DNA of 64,000 nucleotides from Candidatus Sodalis pierantonius str. SOPE (GCF_000517405.1 NZ_CP006568.1:744001-808000); one strand, 5' to 3'; shown: positions 8,395 to 18,779, counted from the stretch's first letter. Program-made: numbers and translations. The notes: a model not told the origin generated them from the sequence alone.

Positions 8395-8425
8395 AGTCAA
8401 CTCTTTGGAAATAAGGATAAGGGGT

Positions 8426-8455
8426 ACAGTAACCGCTCGCTTTTCCCCCTGTCAA
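8426..8455 (-). promoter_or_regulatory. pheL-pheA promoter
   Basis: On the minus strand a perfect TTGACA (8455-8450) is followed by TACTGT (8431-8426) with 18-bp spacing, about 30 bp before the pheL ATG. Confidence 0.65.
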
Positions 8456-8555
8456 TATAAAACGCGCCCTGAGGGCGCGCTATCGAGGGGTAACGTTGCC
8501 GTGCGCGGGTAGATCCGCCGGCTTAGGGGGTTATACCGCCATAAAATTCGCGGTC

Positions 8556-8855
8556 TTAACACATTCCGCGGCGCGCTTCCCCTTTATGCTGGACTTTATT
8601 GATTTGACGTTCAAGTTTCGCCAGCAGCTCGTTTATCGCCAGATACATGTCCTGATGGGTCGCGCTGGCCACCAGTTGCCCATTGGGCGTGCTCAGCGTC
8701 GCGTCGGCAACAAAACCCTGCGGCTGTTTGGAGAGGATAATATGCGGATTAATCAGCTGGGTCTGCCATTTTGCCAGTTTTGCCAGGCGCTCTTCCGCGT
8801 GTTGACGAATGGCGGGAGTGATCTCCATTTGCTTACCGGTAATGTTGATTATCAT
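8556..8855 (-). CDS. raiA: Ribosome-associated inhibitor RaiA (YfiA, pY), shortened
   Basis: 99-aa ribosome hibernation/stress factor that binds the 30S decoding region in stationary phase or cold. Family motifs are clear: MEITPAIRQHAEERLAKLAKWQ, LINPHIILSKQPQGFVADATL, DMYLAINELLAKLERQINK. E. coli RaiA is 113 aa; here the protein ends at GEARRGMC, lacking the acidic C-terminal tail, which lies outside the folded core. Position upstream of pheL-pheA matches E. coli. Likely functional but with a truncated tail. Confidence 0.93.
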   Translation of the reverse strand: MIINITGKQMEITPAIRQHAEERLAKLAKWQTQLINPHIILSKQPQGFVADATLSTPNGQLVASATHQDMYLAINELLAKLERQINKVQHKGEARRGMC

Positions 8856-9090
8856 AGAACTACCTCTCTGCGTGTTTCCGTCTACATAGTTTAAGCATAC
8901 CCGCGAGGGGCATCTTTTGTGTGATTTGGATCACTTTTTTTTCGGCAAGGCGGCTGAGGGGATGGGTTCTGTGAACAGGGGTCAGTAACGGGTTTTATCT
9001 TCTTGTCAGCGCCAGCGCAATGGGGCAATATTGTTAAGTTAACCATACCGAAACGACAGCCGAGGCTGCCGTCTGGATTGGGCCGCGCCG

Positions 9091-9822
9091 TTAGGCCGGG
9101 TTTGACGCGATAATCTTCGTCACTTTGTCCGCCTGGCCGTTCAACTGTAATTCCCGATAGGCTTTTTCCATATAGGGCAGCGCCTGGCGCGTCGCCTGCG
9201 TATCGGGGAAGTCGCGCAGCATTTGCTCAACGCGGTTGGCCACCGCCACATAGGCGCCGCGTTTGTTATAGTACTCCACCACCGACAGTTCATGCTTGGC
9301 CAGCCGGTCTTTGAGATAAACCAGACGTTTGGTGGCATCCATGGCATACTGGCTGTTCGGATAACCCCGAATCAGCTGCGTGAAATCGCGAAACGCCGCG
9401 CGCGCATGCTCCGGGTTGCGATCGGAACGGTCCACGCCGAAGAATCCCTGTAATGTGCTGTCGTCCAGCGCCATATCAGTCAAACCACGCATGTAGAGTA
9501 CGTAGTCGACATTCGGATGGGTGGGATTAAGCCGCAGAAAACGGTCGATGGAGGCTTGCGCCAGCGGCAGGTCGGCGGATTTGTAGTAAGCATAAATCAA
9601 GTCAAGCTGAACCTGTTGCGCGTAGGGACCGAACGGATAGCGGTTATCCAGCGCCTCCAGCTCCTTGATAGCGCCTTTATAATTACCGTCCTGCAGCTTT
9701 TGCTGCGCGGAAGCATAGATCTCGGAGGGGGGATTATCGGGAACGGCGTCTTTGTTACTGGAACAACCCGCCAGCACCAGGCTCAGTGTGGCGGCTGCCA
9801 CCAGATATTTCATACGCATCAT
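9091..9822 (-). CDS. bamD: Outer membrane assembly lipoprotein BamD
   Basis: 243-aa essential lipoprotein of the BAM complex that inserts beta-barrel proteins into the outer membrane. It has a signal peptide with lipobox LVLAGC, then TPR-like repeats (PSEIYASAQQKLQDGNYKGAIKELEAL, YPFGPYAQQVQLDLIYAYYK, LNPTHPNVDYVLYMRGL, GFFGVDRSDRNPEHARAAFRDF). It is collinear with E. coli BamD (245 aa) and divergent from rluD, as in E. coli. Intact. Confidence 0.97.
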   Translation of the reverse strand: MMRMKYLVAAATLSLVLAGCSSNKDAVPDNPPSEIYASAQQKLQDGNYKGAIKELEALDNRYPFGPYAQQVQLDLIYAYYKSADLPLAQASIDRFLRLNPTHPNVDYVLYMRGLTDMALDDSTLQGFFGVDRSDRNPEHARAAFRDFTQLIRGYPNSQYAMDATKRLVYLKDRLAKHELSVVEYYNKRGAYVAVANRVEQMLRDFPDTQATRQALPYMEKAYRELQLNGQADKVTKIIASNPA

Positions 9823-9953
9823 GACGTTTTGCTTATCCTCAGAGTGTTATTCCGGGAGACTGTCCGTTTAGCTCCCGGATGAGACCAGCTACAATAGCAT
9901 ACTATTTTAAACGGCATCGCCGTGAAAACCCAACGTTAACGAAGATACATTAT

Positions 9954-10934
9954 ATGGCACAGCATCAACACCTCACCGGAACGGTGAATGAATCACAACT
10001 CGGGCAACGTTTAGATCAGACTTTGGCTGAAATGTTCCCTGATTATTCACGATCGCGGATAAAAGCCTGGATCTTTGACGGCCGGGTGAGGGTGAACGGA
10101 CGGGTCACGGCGGTGCCAAAAGAGAAAATGTTTGGCGGTGAATTCGTTGAAATACAAGCTATTATCGAAGAAGAGCCGCGCTGGGAAGCGCAAGCTATCC
10201 CGTTGAATATTGTTTATGAAGATGACGATATTCTTGTCATCAATAAACCCCGCGATTTGGTGGTCCATCCTGGCGCCGGCAATGCCGATGGCACCGTGTT
10301 GAACGCGTTCTTGCACTATTTCCCTCCCATCGTGGATGTGCCCCGAGCGGGGATCGTTCATCGTCTGGACAAAGATACCACCGGTTTGATGGTGGTGGCC
10401 AAGACCGTGCCGGCGCAAACCCGCCTGGTGGAATCGCTCCAGACGCGGGAAATTACCCGCGAATATGAAGCTGTGGCTATCGGCACCATGACCGCCGGCG
10501 GCACCGTGGAGCAGCCAATCGCCCGCCACTCTACCAAGCGGACGCATATGGCGGTCCATCCGATGGGAAAGCCAGCGGTGACCCATTACCGCATTATGGA
10601 GCATTTTCACGCCCATACGCGCCTGCGCCTGCGTCTGGAGACCGGCCGCACCCATCAGATCCGCGTCCATATGGCGCATATCAACCATCCGCTGGTGGGC
10701 GATCCCCTTTATGGCGGCCGTCCTCGACCGCCGAAAGGCGCTAGTGAAGCGTTTAACGAAGTGCTGCGCCGCTTTGATCGCCAGGCGCTGCATGCCACCT
10801 TGCTGCGGCTTTACCATCCCATCACCTCGATTGAAATGGAATGGCATGCTCCGCTGCCGCAGGATATGGTGGCGCTGATAGCGGCGTTGAAAGAGGATAC
10901 GGAACTGTTTAAAGAAAGTATGGATTGGCTGTGA
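9954..10934 (+). CDS. rluD: 23S rRNA pseudouridine synthase RluD
   Basis: 326 aa from the ATG at 9954 (MAQHQHLTGTV), exactly the E. coli length. The open frame runs further upstream but without homology. N-terminal S4 RNA-binding domain, then the RluA-family catalytic domain with the active-site Asp in GIVHRLDKDTTGLMVVAK, and RLETGRTHQIRVHMAHI. It makes pseudouridines in 23S helix 69, needed for normal ribosome assembly. The stop overlaps the pgeF start by 4 nt, implying coupled translation. Confidence 0.97.
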   Translation: MAQHQHLTGTVNESQLGQRLDQTLAEMFPDYSRSRIKAWIFDGRVRVNGRVTAVPKEKMFGGEFVEIQAIIEEEPRWEAQAIPLNIVYEDDDILVINKPRDLVVHPGAGNADGTVLNAFLHYFPPIVDVPRAGIVHRLDKDTTGLMVVAKTVPAQTRLVESLQTREITREYEAVAIGTMTAGGTVEQPIARHSTKRTHMAVHPMGKPAVTHYRIMEHFHAHTRLRLRLETGRTHQIRVHMAHINHPLVGDPLYGGRPRPPKGASEAFNEVLRRFDRQALHATLLRLYHPITSIEMEWHAPLPQDMVALIAALKEDTELFKESMDWL

Positions 10935-11662
10935 GCCGGCTTATTCTGCCCGACTGGCCCGCGCCTTCCCAGGTTGGCGCCTGTAGCACGACCCGCGAGG
11001 GCGGCGTGAGCCAAGCGCCTTGGCATTCGCTCAACCTGGGGGATCATGTCGGGGATGATCCCGACGCCGTTGCCGAAAATCGCCCTCGGCTGAGGGCGCT
11101 GGCGCATCTTCCCGCCGCGCCGCACTACCTGACCCAGGTGCACGGCGTCGATGTGGTGGTGTTAGAGGACGCGGCGCCGACGTCGCTGCGCGGGGATGCG
11201 GTCTACACCCGCAGGCCGGGCGAGGTTTGCGTCGTGATGACCGCCGATTGTTTGCCGGTGCTGTTTTGCGATCGCGGAGGGCGGGAGGTGGCCGCGGCGC
11301 ATGCCGGTTGGCGGGGATTATGCGCCGGCGTGCTGGAGCAGACGCTGGCGGCGTTTCAGGCGCCGCGCGCGGACATACTCGCCTGGCGGGGTCCGGCCAT
11401 TGGGCCAACGGCGTTTGAGGTGGGCGCTGAGGTTAAAGACGCCTTTACCCGTCACGACCCCGCGGCCGCCGGCGCGTTCGTCCCGCGGGGCGAAAAATAT
11501 CTGGCCGATCTCTATCAATTGGCGCGTTTACGTCTGAGAACGGCCGGAATCCGCGCCATATATGGCGGTAAGCATTGCACAGTGCAGGAAAACAACACTT
11601 TTTTCTCCTATCGGCGCGATGGTGTCACCGGACGTATGGCAACTTTGGTCTGGCTGATATAA
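10931..11662 (+). CDS. pgeF: Peptidoglycan editing factor PgeF (YfiH, laccase domain)
   Basis: 243 aa from a GTG at 10931 overlapping the rluD TGA as GTGA. This start gives MSRLILPDWP, matching E. coli YfiH; the TTG at 10925 is less likely. The metal-site motifs of the family are present: QVHGVDVV, MTADCLPVLFC, AAAHAGWRGL, and the C-terminal FFSYRRDGVTGRMA. In E. coli it prevents L-Ser misincorporation into peptidoglycan stem peptides; family members also show purine nucleoside activity. GC-rich and intact. Confidence 0.93.
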   Translation: MSRLILPDWPAPSQVGACSTTREGGVSQAPWHSLNLGDHVGDDPDAVAENRPRLRALAHLPAAPHYLTQVHGVDVVVLEDAAPTSLRGDAVYTRRPGEVCVVMTADCLPVLFCDRGGREVAAAHAGWRGLCAGVLEQTLAAFQAPRADILAWRGPAIGPTAFEVGAEVKDAFTRHDPAAAGAFVPRGEKYLADLYQLARLRLRTAGIRAIYGGKHCTVQENNTFFSYRRDGVTGRMATLVWLI

Positions 11663-11724
11663 TCTCTTGCCCAAGACGATCCAGGATGGATAGCAACAAT
11701 CTTCCCGCTTATTGGCGAAATATC

Positions 11725-11754
11725 CCTTGAATTTTAAATAAACGACCTTATTTA
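11725..11754 (+). promoter_or_regulatory. Heat-shock (sigma-32) promoter of clpB
   Basis: CCTTGAA at 11725-11731 and CCTTATTTA at 11746-11754 are spaced 14 bp, as expected for sigma-32 promoters and placed like the E. coli clpB promoter, 40 bp before the start codon. Confidence 0.7.
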
Positions 11755-11793
11755 ATCTCCAGAGTAGCAATTTTGACCAATATGGGAGGAGTT

Positions 11794-14367
11794 ATGCGTC
11801 TGGATCGTCTTACCAATAAATTCCAGCTTGCCCTCGCCGATGCCCAGTCCATGGCCCTCGGGCGCGACAATCAATTTATCGAACCTTTACACGTGATGAC
11901 GGCCCTGCTGAAGCAGGAAGGCGGCACCGTGCGTCCGCTGCTGCAATCCGCCGGCGTCAACATCGTGCCGTTTATCAGCGCGGTGGCGCAGGCCTGCGAG
12001 CGCCTGCCGCAGGTGGAGGGCACCGGGGGCGATGTGCAGCCTTCGCAAGATCTGGTGCGCGTGCTGAACCTGTGCGACAAGCTGGCGCAAAAACGCGCCG
12101 ACAGTTTCATCTCATCAGAACTCTTTGTTCTGGCCTCGCTGGAATCGCGCGGTACGCTGGCCGAGCTGCTGAAGTCGGCGGGCGCCACGACGGCGACGAT
12201 TACCCAAGCGATTGAGCAAATGCGCGGCGGTGAGCAGGTAAACGATCAGGGCGCGGAAGATCAGCGCCAGGCGCTGAAAAAGTTCACCATCGACCTGACC
12301 GAGCGCGCCGAGCAGGGCAAACTCGACCCGGTGATTGGCCGTGACGAAGAAATTCGCCGCACGATTCAGGTGTTGCAACGTCGTACCAAAAATAATCCGG
12401 TTCTCATCGGTGAACCCGGGGTGGGTAAAACCGCCATTGTCGAGGGGCTGGCGCAGCGTATCGTCAACGGCGAAGTACCCGAAGGCCTAAAAAACAACCG
12501 GGTGTTGTCGCTGGATATGGGCTCGCTGGTGGCCGGCGCGAAATACCGCGGTGAATTTGAAGAGCGGCTGAAAGGCGTATTGAGCGATTTGTCCAAGCAG
12601 GAAGGCAATGTCATCCTGTTTATCGACGAGTTGCATACCATGGTGGGCGCCGGCAAGGCCGACGGTGTGATGGACGCCGGTAACATGCTCAAACCCGCGC
12701 TGGCGCGCGGCGAATTGCATTGCGTGGGGGCGACGACGCTTGACGAATACCGCAAATTTATCGAGAAGGACGCGGCGCTGGAACGGCGTTTCCAAAAGGT
12801 CTTTGTCGCCGAGCCGAACGTTGAAGATACCATCGCTATCCTGCGCGGATTGAAAGAGCGTTATGAGCTGCATCACCATGTGCAGATAACCGACCCGGCC
12901 ATTGTCGCCGCCGCGACGCTGTCCCATCGCTATATTGCCGACCGGCAACTGCCGGACAAAGCGATTGACCTTATCGATGAAGCCGCATCCAGCATTCGTA
13001 TGCAAATAGACTCCAAACCGGAAGAGCTGGATCGTCTTGAGCGCCGAATCATTCAACTGAAGCTGGAACAGCAGGCGCTAAAGAAAGAATCGGATGACGC
13101 TAGTCTCAAACGGCTGGCGATGCTCAATGATGAACTGGCGCAAAAAGAGCGCGCTTATTCTGAACTTGAAGAGGAATGGAAAGCGGAAAAAGCCTCTTTG
13201 TTGGGCACGCAGCATTTGAAAGCGGAACTGGAACAGGCAAAGATCTCGATTGAGCAGGCGCGTCGCGTCGGTGATCTGGCGCGGATGTCTGAATTGCAGT
13301 ATGGCAAAATCCCCGAGCTGGAAAAACAGCTGGCGGCGGTTTCCCAATCCGAGGGCAAAGGTCTACGCCTGCTGCGTAACCGGGTGACCGATATTGAGAT
13401 AGCCGAAGTGCTGGCCCGCTGGACGGGTATCCCGGTATCGCGGATGCTGGAAAGCGAGCGGGCGAAGCTGCTGCGTATGGAGCAGGATTTGCACCAGCGG
13501 GTTATTGGCCAGAATGAGGCGGTGGAAGCGGTGTCTAACGCCATTCGCCGCAGCCGTGCGGGACTGGCGGATCCTAACCGGCCCATCGGTTCCTTTATGT
13601 TCCTGGGGCCGACCGGGGTAGGTAAAACGGAGCTATGCAAAGCGCTGGCGACATTCTTGTTCGATAGCGACGATGCCATGGTGCGTATCGACATGTCCGA
13701 ATTTATGGAAAAACATTCGGTGTCGCGGTTGGTTGGCGCCCCTCCTGGCTATGTCGGTTACGAAGAAGGGGGCTATCTGACCGAAGCGGTGCGCCGTCGG
13801 CCTTATTCGGTGATTCTGCTGGATGAGATCGAAAAAGCTCATCCGGATGTCTTCAATATTCTGCTGCAAGTATTGGATGACGGACGTCTGACCGATGGTC
13901 AGGGACGTACGGTGGATTTTCGCAATACCGTGGTGATCATGACCTCTAACCTGGGGTCGGACATCATTCAAGAGCGTTTCGGCCAGATGAACTATCAGGA
14001 GATGAAGGATGTCGTGCTGGAAGTGGTCAGCCATCATTTCCGGCCGGAGTTTCTCAACCGTGTGGACGAAGTTGTCGTCTTCCATCCGCTGAGCCGCGAG
14101 CACATCACCGAGATTGCGCAGATTCAGCTGCGGCGTCTGTACCAGCGTTTGGAAGAGCGGGGTTATACTGCCACCATCAGCGATGAGGCATTGGCGCTGC
14201 TCGGCAAATCCGGTTTCGATCCGGTGTATGGCGCACGACCGCTGAAGCGCGCCATTCAGCAAGAGATCGAAAACCCGCTATCACAGCAGATCCTATCTGG
14301 TCAGTTGTTGCCGGGTAAACCGGTTAAGCTTGAGGTACGAGACGATCATATCGTCGCCAGCCAATAA
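11794..14367 (+). CDS. clpB: Disaggregase chaperone ClpB
   Basis: 857 aa from the ATG at 11794 (MRLDRLTNKFQLALADAQ), the E. coli length. A good RBS (GGGAGGA) sits 3 nt upstream; the extra 7 codons before it are not conserved. Order: ClpN domain (about 1-145), AAA-1 with Walker A GEPGVGKTAI and Walker B VILFIDELH, coiled-coil M domain (about 410-525), AAA-2 with GPTGVGKTELCKA and VILLDEIEKAH, and C-terminal D2-small domain. Works with DnaK to rescue aggregated proteins. Intact, with its heat-shock promoter. Confidence 0.97.
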   Translation: MRLDRLTNKFQLALADAQSMALGRDNQFIEPLHVMTALLKQEGGTVRPLLQSAGVNIVPFISAVAQACERLPQVEGTGGDVQPSQDLVRVLNLCDKLAQKRADSFISSELFVLASLESRGTLAELLKSAGATTATITQAIEQMRGGEQVNDQGAEDQRQALKKFTIDLTERAEQGKLDPVIGRDEEIRRTIQVLQRRTKNNPVLIGEPGVGKTAIVEGLAQRIVNGEVPEGLKNNRVLSLDMGSLVAGAKYRGEFEERLKGVLSDLSKQEGNVILFIDELHTMVGAGKADGVMDAGNMLKPALARGELHCVGATTLDEYRKFIEKDAALERRFQKVFVAEPNVEDTIAILRGLKERYELHHHVQITDPAIVAAATLSHRYIADRQLPDKAIDLIDEAASSIRMQIDSKPEELDRLERRIIQLKLEQQALKKESDDASLKRLAMLNDELAQKERAYSELEEEWKAEKASLLGTQHLKAELEQAKISIEQARRVGDLARMSELQYGKIPELEKQLAAVSQSEGKGLRLLRNRVTDIEIAEVLARWTGIPVSRMLESERAKLLRMEQDLHQRVIGQNEAVEAVSNAIRRSRAGLADPNRPIGSFMFLGPTGVGKTELCKALATFLFDSDDAMVRIDMSEFMEKHSVSRLVGAPPGYVGYEEGGYLTEAVRRRPYSVILLDEIEKAHPDVFNILLQVLDDGRLTDGQGRTVDFRNTVVIMTSNLGSDIIQERFGQMNYQEMKDVVLEVVSHHFRPEFLNRVDEVVVFHPLSREHITEIAQIQLRRLYQRLEERGYTATISDEALALLGKSGFDPVYGARPLKRAIQQEIENPLSQQILSGQLLPGKPVKLEVRDDHIVASQ

Positions 14368-14371
14368 TCCA

Positions 14372-14416
14372 CGCCCGGCGGGCAGGGGGGAATTACCGCG
14401 GGCCCCCCGTCGGGCC
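14372..14416 (+). terminator. GC-rich hairpin after clpB
   Basis: GCCCGGCGGGCAGGGGGG can pair imperfectly with CCCCCCGTCGGGCC across a short A/T-containing loop directly after the clpB stop. No T-run follows, so termination is only likely. Confidence 0.4.
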
Positions 14417-14434
14417 GGAGCTTGATATCGGCCA

Positions 14435-14560
14435 GCCGTGCTAACCTGGGCGGTGTCAAATGCAGCGGTTAGCCGTGCTGATCTTGGCGGCGTTTAATGC
14501 AGGGATTAGCCGCGCTGACCTTGGCGACGTTTAATGCATTGGTTAACCGCGCTATTGGGG
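14435..14560 (+). repeat. 37-bp tandem repeat, three copies plus partial
   Basis: Copies at 14435-14471, 14472-14508 and 14509-14545, each starting GCCGYGCT and ending with ATGCA-N4-TTA, then a partial fourth. Copies differ at several positions. They lie between clpB and the rrn promoters and encode no conserved peptide. Confidence 0.85.
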
Positions 14561-14729
14561 CAGTGCTTCGTGCGCAGTCTCGTCGGCTTTTTTATTGAAC
14601 CGCATCTCGACTGTGGCCAGGCGGCGTTCGGGGCGCTTTTTTTTGTCCGAATGCGCCTCTATTGCCAACGGCGGTTTTGTCGCGGTTGCTGCATATTTCG
14701 CCAGTTAAAACTTATTTTGCATTTAGCGC

Positions 14730-14757
14730 TTGCCACCATCCGGGAAGGCCCTATAAT
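14730..14757 (+). promoter_or_regulatory. rrn promoter P1
   Basis: TTGCCA, 16 bp, TATAAT, followed by GCGCCTCCACTGA, which closely matches the GC-rich discriminator and start region of enterobacterial rrn P1 promoters. Confidence 0.8.
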
Positions 14758-14838
14758 GCGCCTCCACTGACCGGGAACAGTCGCTACGACCCACCGGCTC
14801 AGCCAGAGGCAAGCGGCCCGCGACGGGCAAATAAAAGC

Positions 14839-14866
14839 TTGACTCTACAGCGGGAAAACGTAATAT
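14839..14866 (+). promoter_or_regulatory. rrn promoter P2
   Basis: TTGACT, 16 bp, TAATAT, followed by GCGCCACC; spacing and distance from P1 (about 110 bp) fit rrn P2. Confidence 0.75.
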
Positions 14867-14906
14867 GCGCCACCCGCGCCGGTAGAGAAAATACCCTTCC
14901 GACCAC

Positions 14907-14917
14907 GCTCTTTAACA
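14907..14917 (+). promoter_or_regulatory. rrn leader boxA (antitermination)
   Basis: GCTCTTTAACA is the conserved boxA bound by the Nus complex; it lies in the 16S leader about 125 bp before the mature 5' end. Confidence 0.8.
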
Positions 14918-15041
14918 ATTTATCAGACAATCTGTGTGGGCACTCACAAGACGATATCGATACACGAAATATCAAGTCTTGGAGAGTGAACAACGAATAT
15001 TCATAAGAATACCAGTTTTAATTCTTTGAGCATCAAGCTTT

Positions 15042-15898
<857 letters not shown>

Positions 15899-17207
15899 GA
15901 GCCTGTTTAGAAATTTGTGTATTTGCCTGATTTTGATATGTTCAATCCAACATCAAAAACAGGTTAATTTATGGACGAAAAACAGTTGCAGGCTCTGGCT
16001 AACGAACTGGCCAAAAATCTCAAAACCCCTGAAGATCTCAGTCACTTCGATCGGCTGCTGAAAAAAATTAGCGTCGAAGCAGCTCTCAATGCCGAAATGA
16101 CCCATCACCTCGGCTACGATAAAAATCAGCCTAAACCGGGGACCAACGCCCGCAACGGCTATTCCACAAAAACCGTTACCACTGGCGATGGCCCGCTGGC
16201 GCTGCGTACTCCGCGCGATCGTGACGGTTCCTTTGAACCGCAACTGGTGAAGAAGAACCAGACCCGGATTACCGGGATGGATAACCAGATTTTATCGTTG
16301 TACGCCAAAGGGATGACCACCCGCGAGATCGCCGCCGCGTTCAAAGAGCTGTATGACGCCGATGTCTCGCCGGCGCTGGTCTCAAAGGTCACCGATGCGG
16401 TCATGGAGCAGGTTGTCGAATGGCAAAACCGGGCCTCTGGATGCAGTCTATCCCATTGTTTATCTTGACTGTATCGTTCTAAAAGTCCGGCAGGACAGCC
16501 GCATCATCAACAAATCTGTGTTCCTGGCGCTGGGCATCAACATCAAAGGGCAAAAAAAATTTGTTAGGTATGATGGCTGGCCGTAAAACGAAAGCGCAAA
16601 ATTCCTGGCTGGAACGTGCCTGACAGAACTGAAAAACCGCGGCCTGAACATCTCCTTATCGCCTGCGTAGACGGGCTGAAAGGTTTCCCTGACGCTATTA
16701 ACGCGGTGTATCCGGAGACGCGGCTCCAGCTGTGTATCGTGCATATGGTGCGCAACAGCCTGCGGTTCGTCTCCTGGAAGGACTACAAGGCCGTCACCCG
16801 CGACCTGAAAGCTATCTATCAGGCCCCTACGGAAGAAGCCGGCTTGCAGGCGCTGGAAGCGTTCTCCAGTGCCTGGGACATCCGCTACCCGCAAATAAGT
16901 CGAAGCTGGCAGGCAAACTGGGCCAATCTGGCCACGTTCTTTGCCTACCCAACGGACATCCGCAAGGTGATCTACACGACCAACGCCATCGAGTCGTTAA
17001 ACAGCGTGATCCGGCATGCCATCAAAAAGCGCAAGGTGTTCCCGACCGACGACGCAGTGAAAAAGGTGGTGTGGCTGGCGATACAGGCGGCCTCACAGAA
17101 ATGGACAATGCCTTTGAGGGACTGGCGCATGGCAATGAGCCGCTTTATTATCGAGTTCGGTGACCGCCTGGACGGTCACTTCTGAGAAAAGGCATTTACA
17201 CAGAATC
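15899..17207 (+). mobile_element. IS256 family element, damaged and right-truncated
   Basis: The left end GAGCCTGTTTAGAAATTTG is intact and abuts the 16S. The right end stops inside the inverted repeat (ACAGAATC, then unrelated sequence). The transposase frame is broken by an inserted G near 16432 and a cluster of small changes at about 16535-16675, while flanking parts match other copies almost base for base. Confidence 0.9.
15971..17185 (+). pseudogene. IS256 family transposase, multiply frameshifted
   Basis: Residues 1-155 are in the first frame (MDEKQLQALANELAKNLK onward), then a +1 at about 16432. A garbled segment near 16535-16675 follows, before the C-terminal half with HMVRNSLRFVSWKDYK and TTNAIESLNSVIRH resumes in another frame. 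It cannot give an active 402-aa enzyme. Confidence 0.9.
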
Positions 17208-17219
17208 CGGTACGAGCTC

Positions 17220-17431
17220 TATCGTTCAGGCCGCGGTTTTTCAGCTCTGTCAGCACGTTCAGCCAGAACTTTGCGCCTTCATTTTCGGCCAGCCACATAC
17301 CTAGCAACTCTTTCTGGCCTTCGATGTTGATGCCCAGCGCCAGGAACACAGATTTGTTGATGATGCGGCTGTCCTGCCGGACTTTTAGAACGATACAGTC
17401 AAGATAAACAATGGGATAGACTGCATCCAGA
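17220..17431 (-). mobile_element. Internal fragment of IS256 family element
   Basis: About 210 bp identical to the middle of the transposase gene, in reverse orientation, without either end. It is sandwiched between the truncated copy on its left and a complete copy on its right. Confidence 0.85.
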
Positions 17432-18746
17432 GACCCTGTACACGATTCTGTGTAAATGCCTTTTCTCAGAAGTGACCGTCCAGGCGGTCACCGAACTCGA
17501 TAATAAAGCGGCTCATTGCCATGCGCCAGTCCCTCAAAGGCATTGTCCATTTCTGTGAGGCCGCCTGTATCGCCAGCCACACCACCTTTTTCACTGCGTC
17601 GTCGGTCGGGAACACCTTGCGCTTTTTGATGGCATGCCGGATCACGCTGTTTAACGACTCGATGGCGTTGGTCGTGTAGATCACCTTGCGGATGTCCGTT
17701 GGGTAGGCAAAGAACGTGGCCAGATTGGCCCAGTTTGCCTGCCAGCTTCGACTTATTTGCGGGTAGCGGATGTCCCAGGCACTGGAGAACGCTTCCAGCG
17801 CCTGCAAGCCGGCTTCTTCCGTAGGGGCCTGATAGATAGCTTTCAGGTCGCGGGTGACGGCCTTGTAGTCCTTCCAGGAGACGAACCGCAGGCTGTTGCG
17901 CACCATATGCACGATACACAGCTGGAGCCGCGTCTCCGGATACACCGCGTTAATAGCGTCAGGGAAACCTTTCAGCCCGTCTACGCAGGCGATAAGGATA
18001 TCGTTCAGGCCGCGGTTTTTCAGCTCTGTCAGCACGTTCAGCCAGAACTTTGCGCCTTCGTTTTCGGCCAGCCACATACCTAACAACTCTTTCTGGCCTT
18101 CGATGTTGATGCCCAGCGCCAGGAACACAGATTTGTTGATGATGCGGCTGTCCTGCCGGACTTTTAGAACGATACAGTCAAGATAAACAATGGGATAGAC
18201 TGCATCCAGAGGCCGGTTTTGCCATTCGACAACCTGCTCCATGACCGCATCGGTGACCTTTGAGACCAGCGCCGGCGAGACATCGGCGTCATACAGCTCT
18301 TTGAACGCGGCGGCGATCTCGCGGGTGGTCATCCCTTTGGCGTACAACGATAAAATCTGGTTATCCATCCCGGTAATCCGGGTCTGGTTCTTCTTCACCA
18401 GTTGCGGTTCAAAGGAACCGTCACGATCGCGCGGAGTACGCAGCGCCAGCGGGCCATCGCCAGTGGTAACGGTTTTTGTGGAATAGCCGTTGCGGGCGTT
18501 GGTCCCCGGTTTAGGCTGATTTTTATCGTAGCCGAGGTGATGGGTCATTTCGGCATTGAGAGCTGCTTCGACGCTAATTTTTTTCAGCAGCCGATCGAAG
18601 TGACTGAGATCTTCAGGGGTTTTGAGATTTTTGGCCAGTTCGTTAGCCAGAGCCTGCAACTGTTTTTCGTCCATAAATTAACCTGTTTTTGATGTTGGAT
18701 TGAACATATCAAAATCAGGCAAATACACAAATTTCTAAACAGGCTC
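17432..18746 (-). mobile_element. IS256 family element, complete
   Basis: 1315 bp from GACCCTGTACACGATTCTG to the opposite end CAAATTTCTAAACAGGCTC. These imperfect inverted ends of about 29 bp are the same in all full copies here. No target duplication is visible. Confidence 0.93.
17466..18674 (-). CDS. IS256 family transposase
   Basis: 402-aa mutator-type DDE transposase. Asp in VYLDCIVLKVRQDS, Asp in ACVDGLKGFPDAI and Glu in TNAIESLNS are the likely catalytic triad. Uninterrupted, so possibly active. Confidence 0.93.
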   Translation of the reverse strand: MDEKQLQALANELAKNLKTPEDLSHFDRLLKKISVEAALNAEMTHHLGYDKNQPKPGTNARNGYSTKTVTTGDGPLALRTPRDRDGSFEPQLVKKNQTRITGMDNQILSLYAKGMTTREIAAAFKELYDADVSPALVSKVTDAVMEQVVEWQNRPLDAVYPIVYLDCIVLKVRQDSRIINKSVFLALGINIEGQKELLGMWLAENEGAKFWLNVLTELKNRGLNDILIACVDGLKGFPDAINAVYPETRLQLCIVHMVRNSLRFVSWKDYKAVTRDLKAIYQAPTEEAGLQALEAFSSAWDIRYPQISRSWQANWANLATFFAYPTDIRKVIYTTNAIESLNSVIRHAIKKRKVFPTDDAVKKVVWLAIQAASQKWTMPLRDWRMAMSRFIIEFGDRLDGHF

Positions 18747-18751
18747 AATGC

Positions 18752-18779
18752 CTGGGTTCGAGTCCCGTCCGCACCGCCA
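18752..18779 (+). tRNA. 3' fragment of a tRNA (Asp-like T-loop, acceptor strand and CCA)
   Basis: GGGTTCGAGTCCCGTCCGC and ACCGCCA equal the 3' end of the tRNA-Asp at 25815-25891, but everything 5' of the T arm is replaced by an IS256 end. In enterobacteria tRNA-Asp commonly closes rrn operons, so this is probably the distal end of the same rrn operon whose 16S start lies at 15042. Confidence 0.7.

Noticed and set aside
10047..10847. 266-aa minus-strand frame across rluD
   Set aside because: Antisense shadow of a well-conserved gene with GC-rich third positions.
14435..14560. CRISPR-like reading of the 37-bp repeats
   Set aside because: Repeats are back to back with no spacers.
14534..15006. 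Short frames across the 37-bp repeats and rrn promoters
   Set aside because: They overlap rrn P1, P2 and boxA; the non-coding explanation is stronger.
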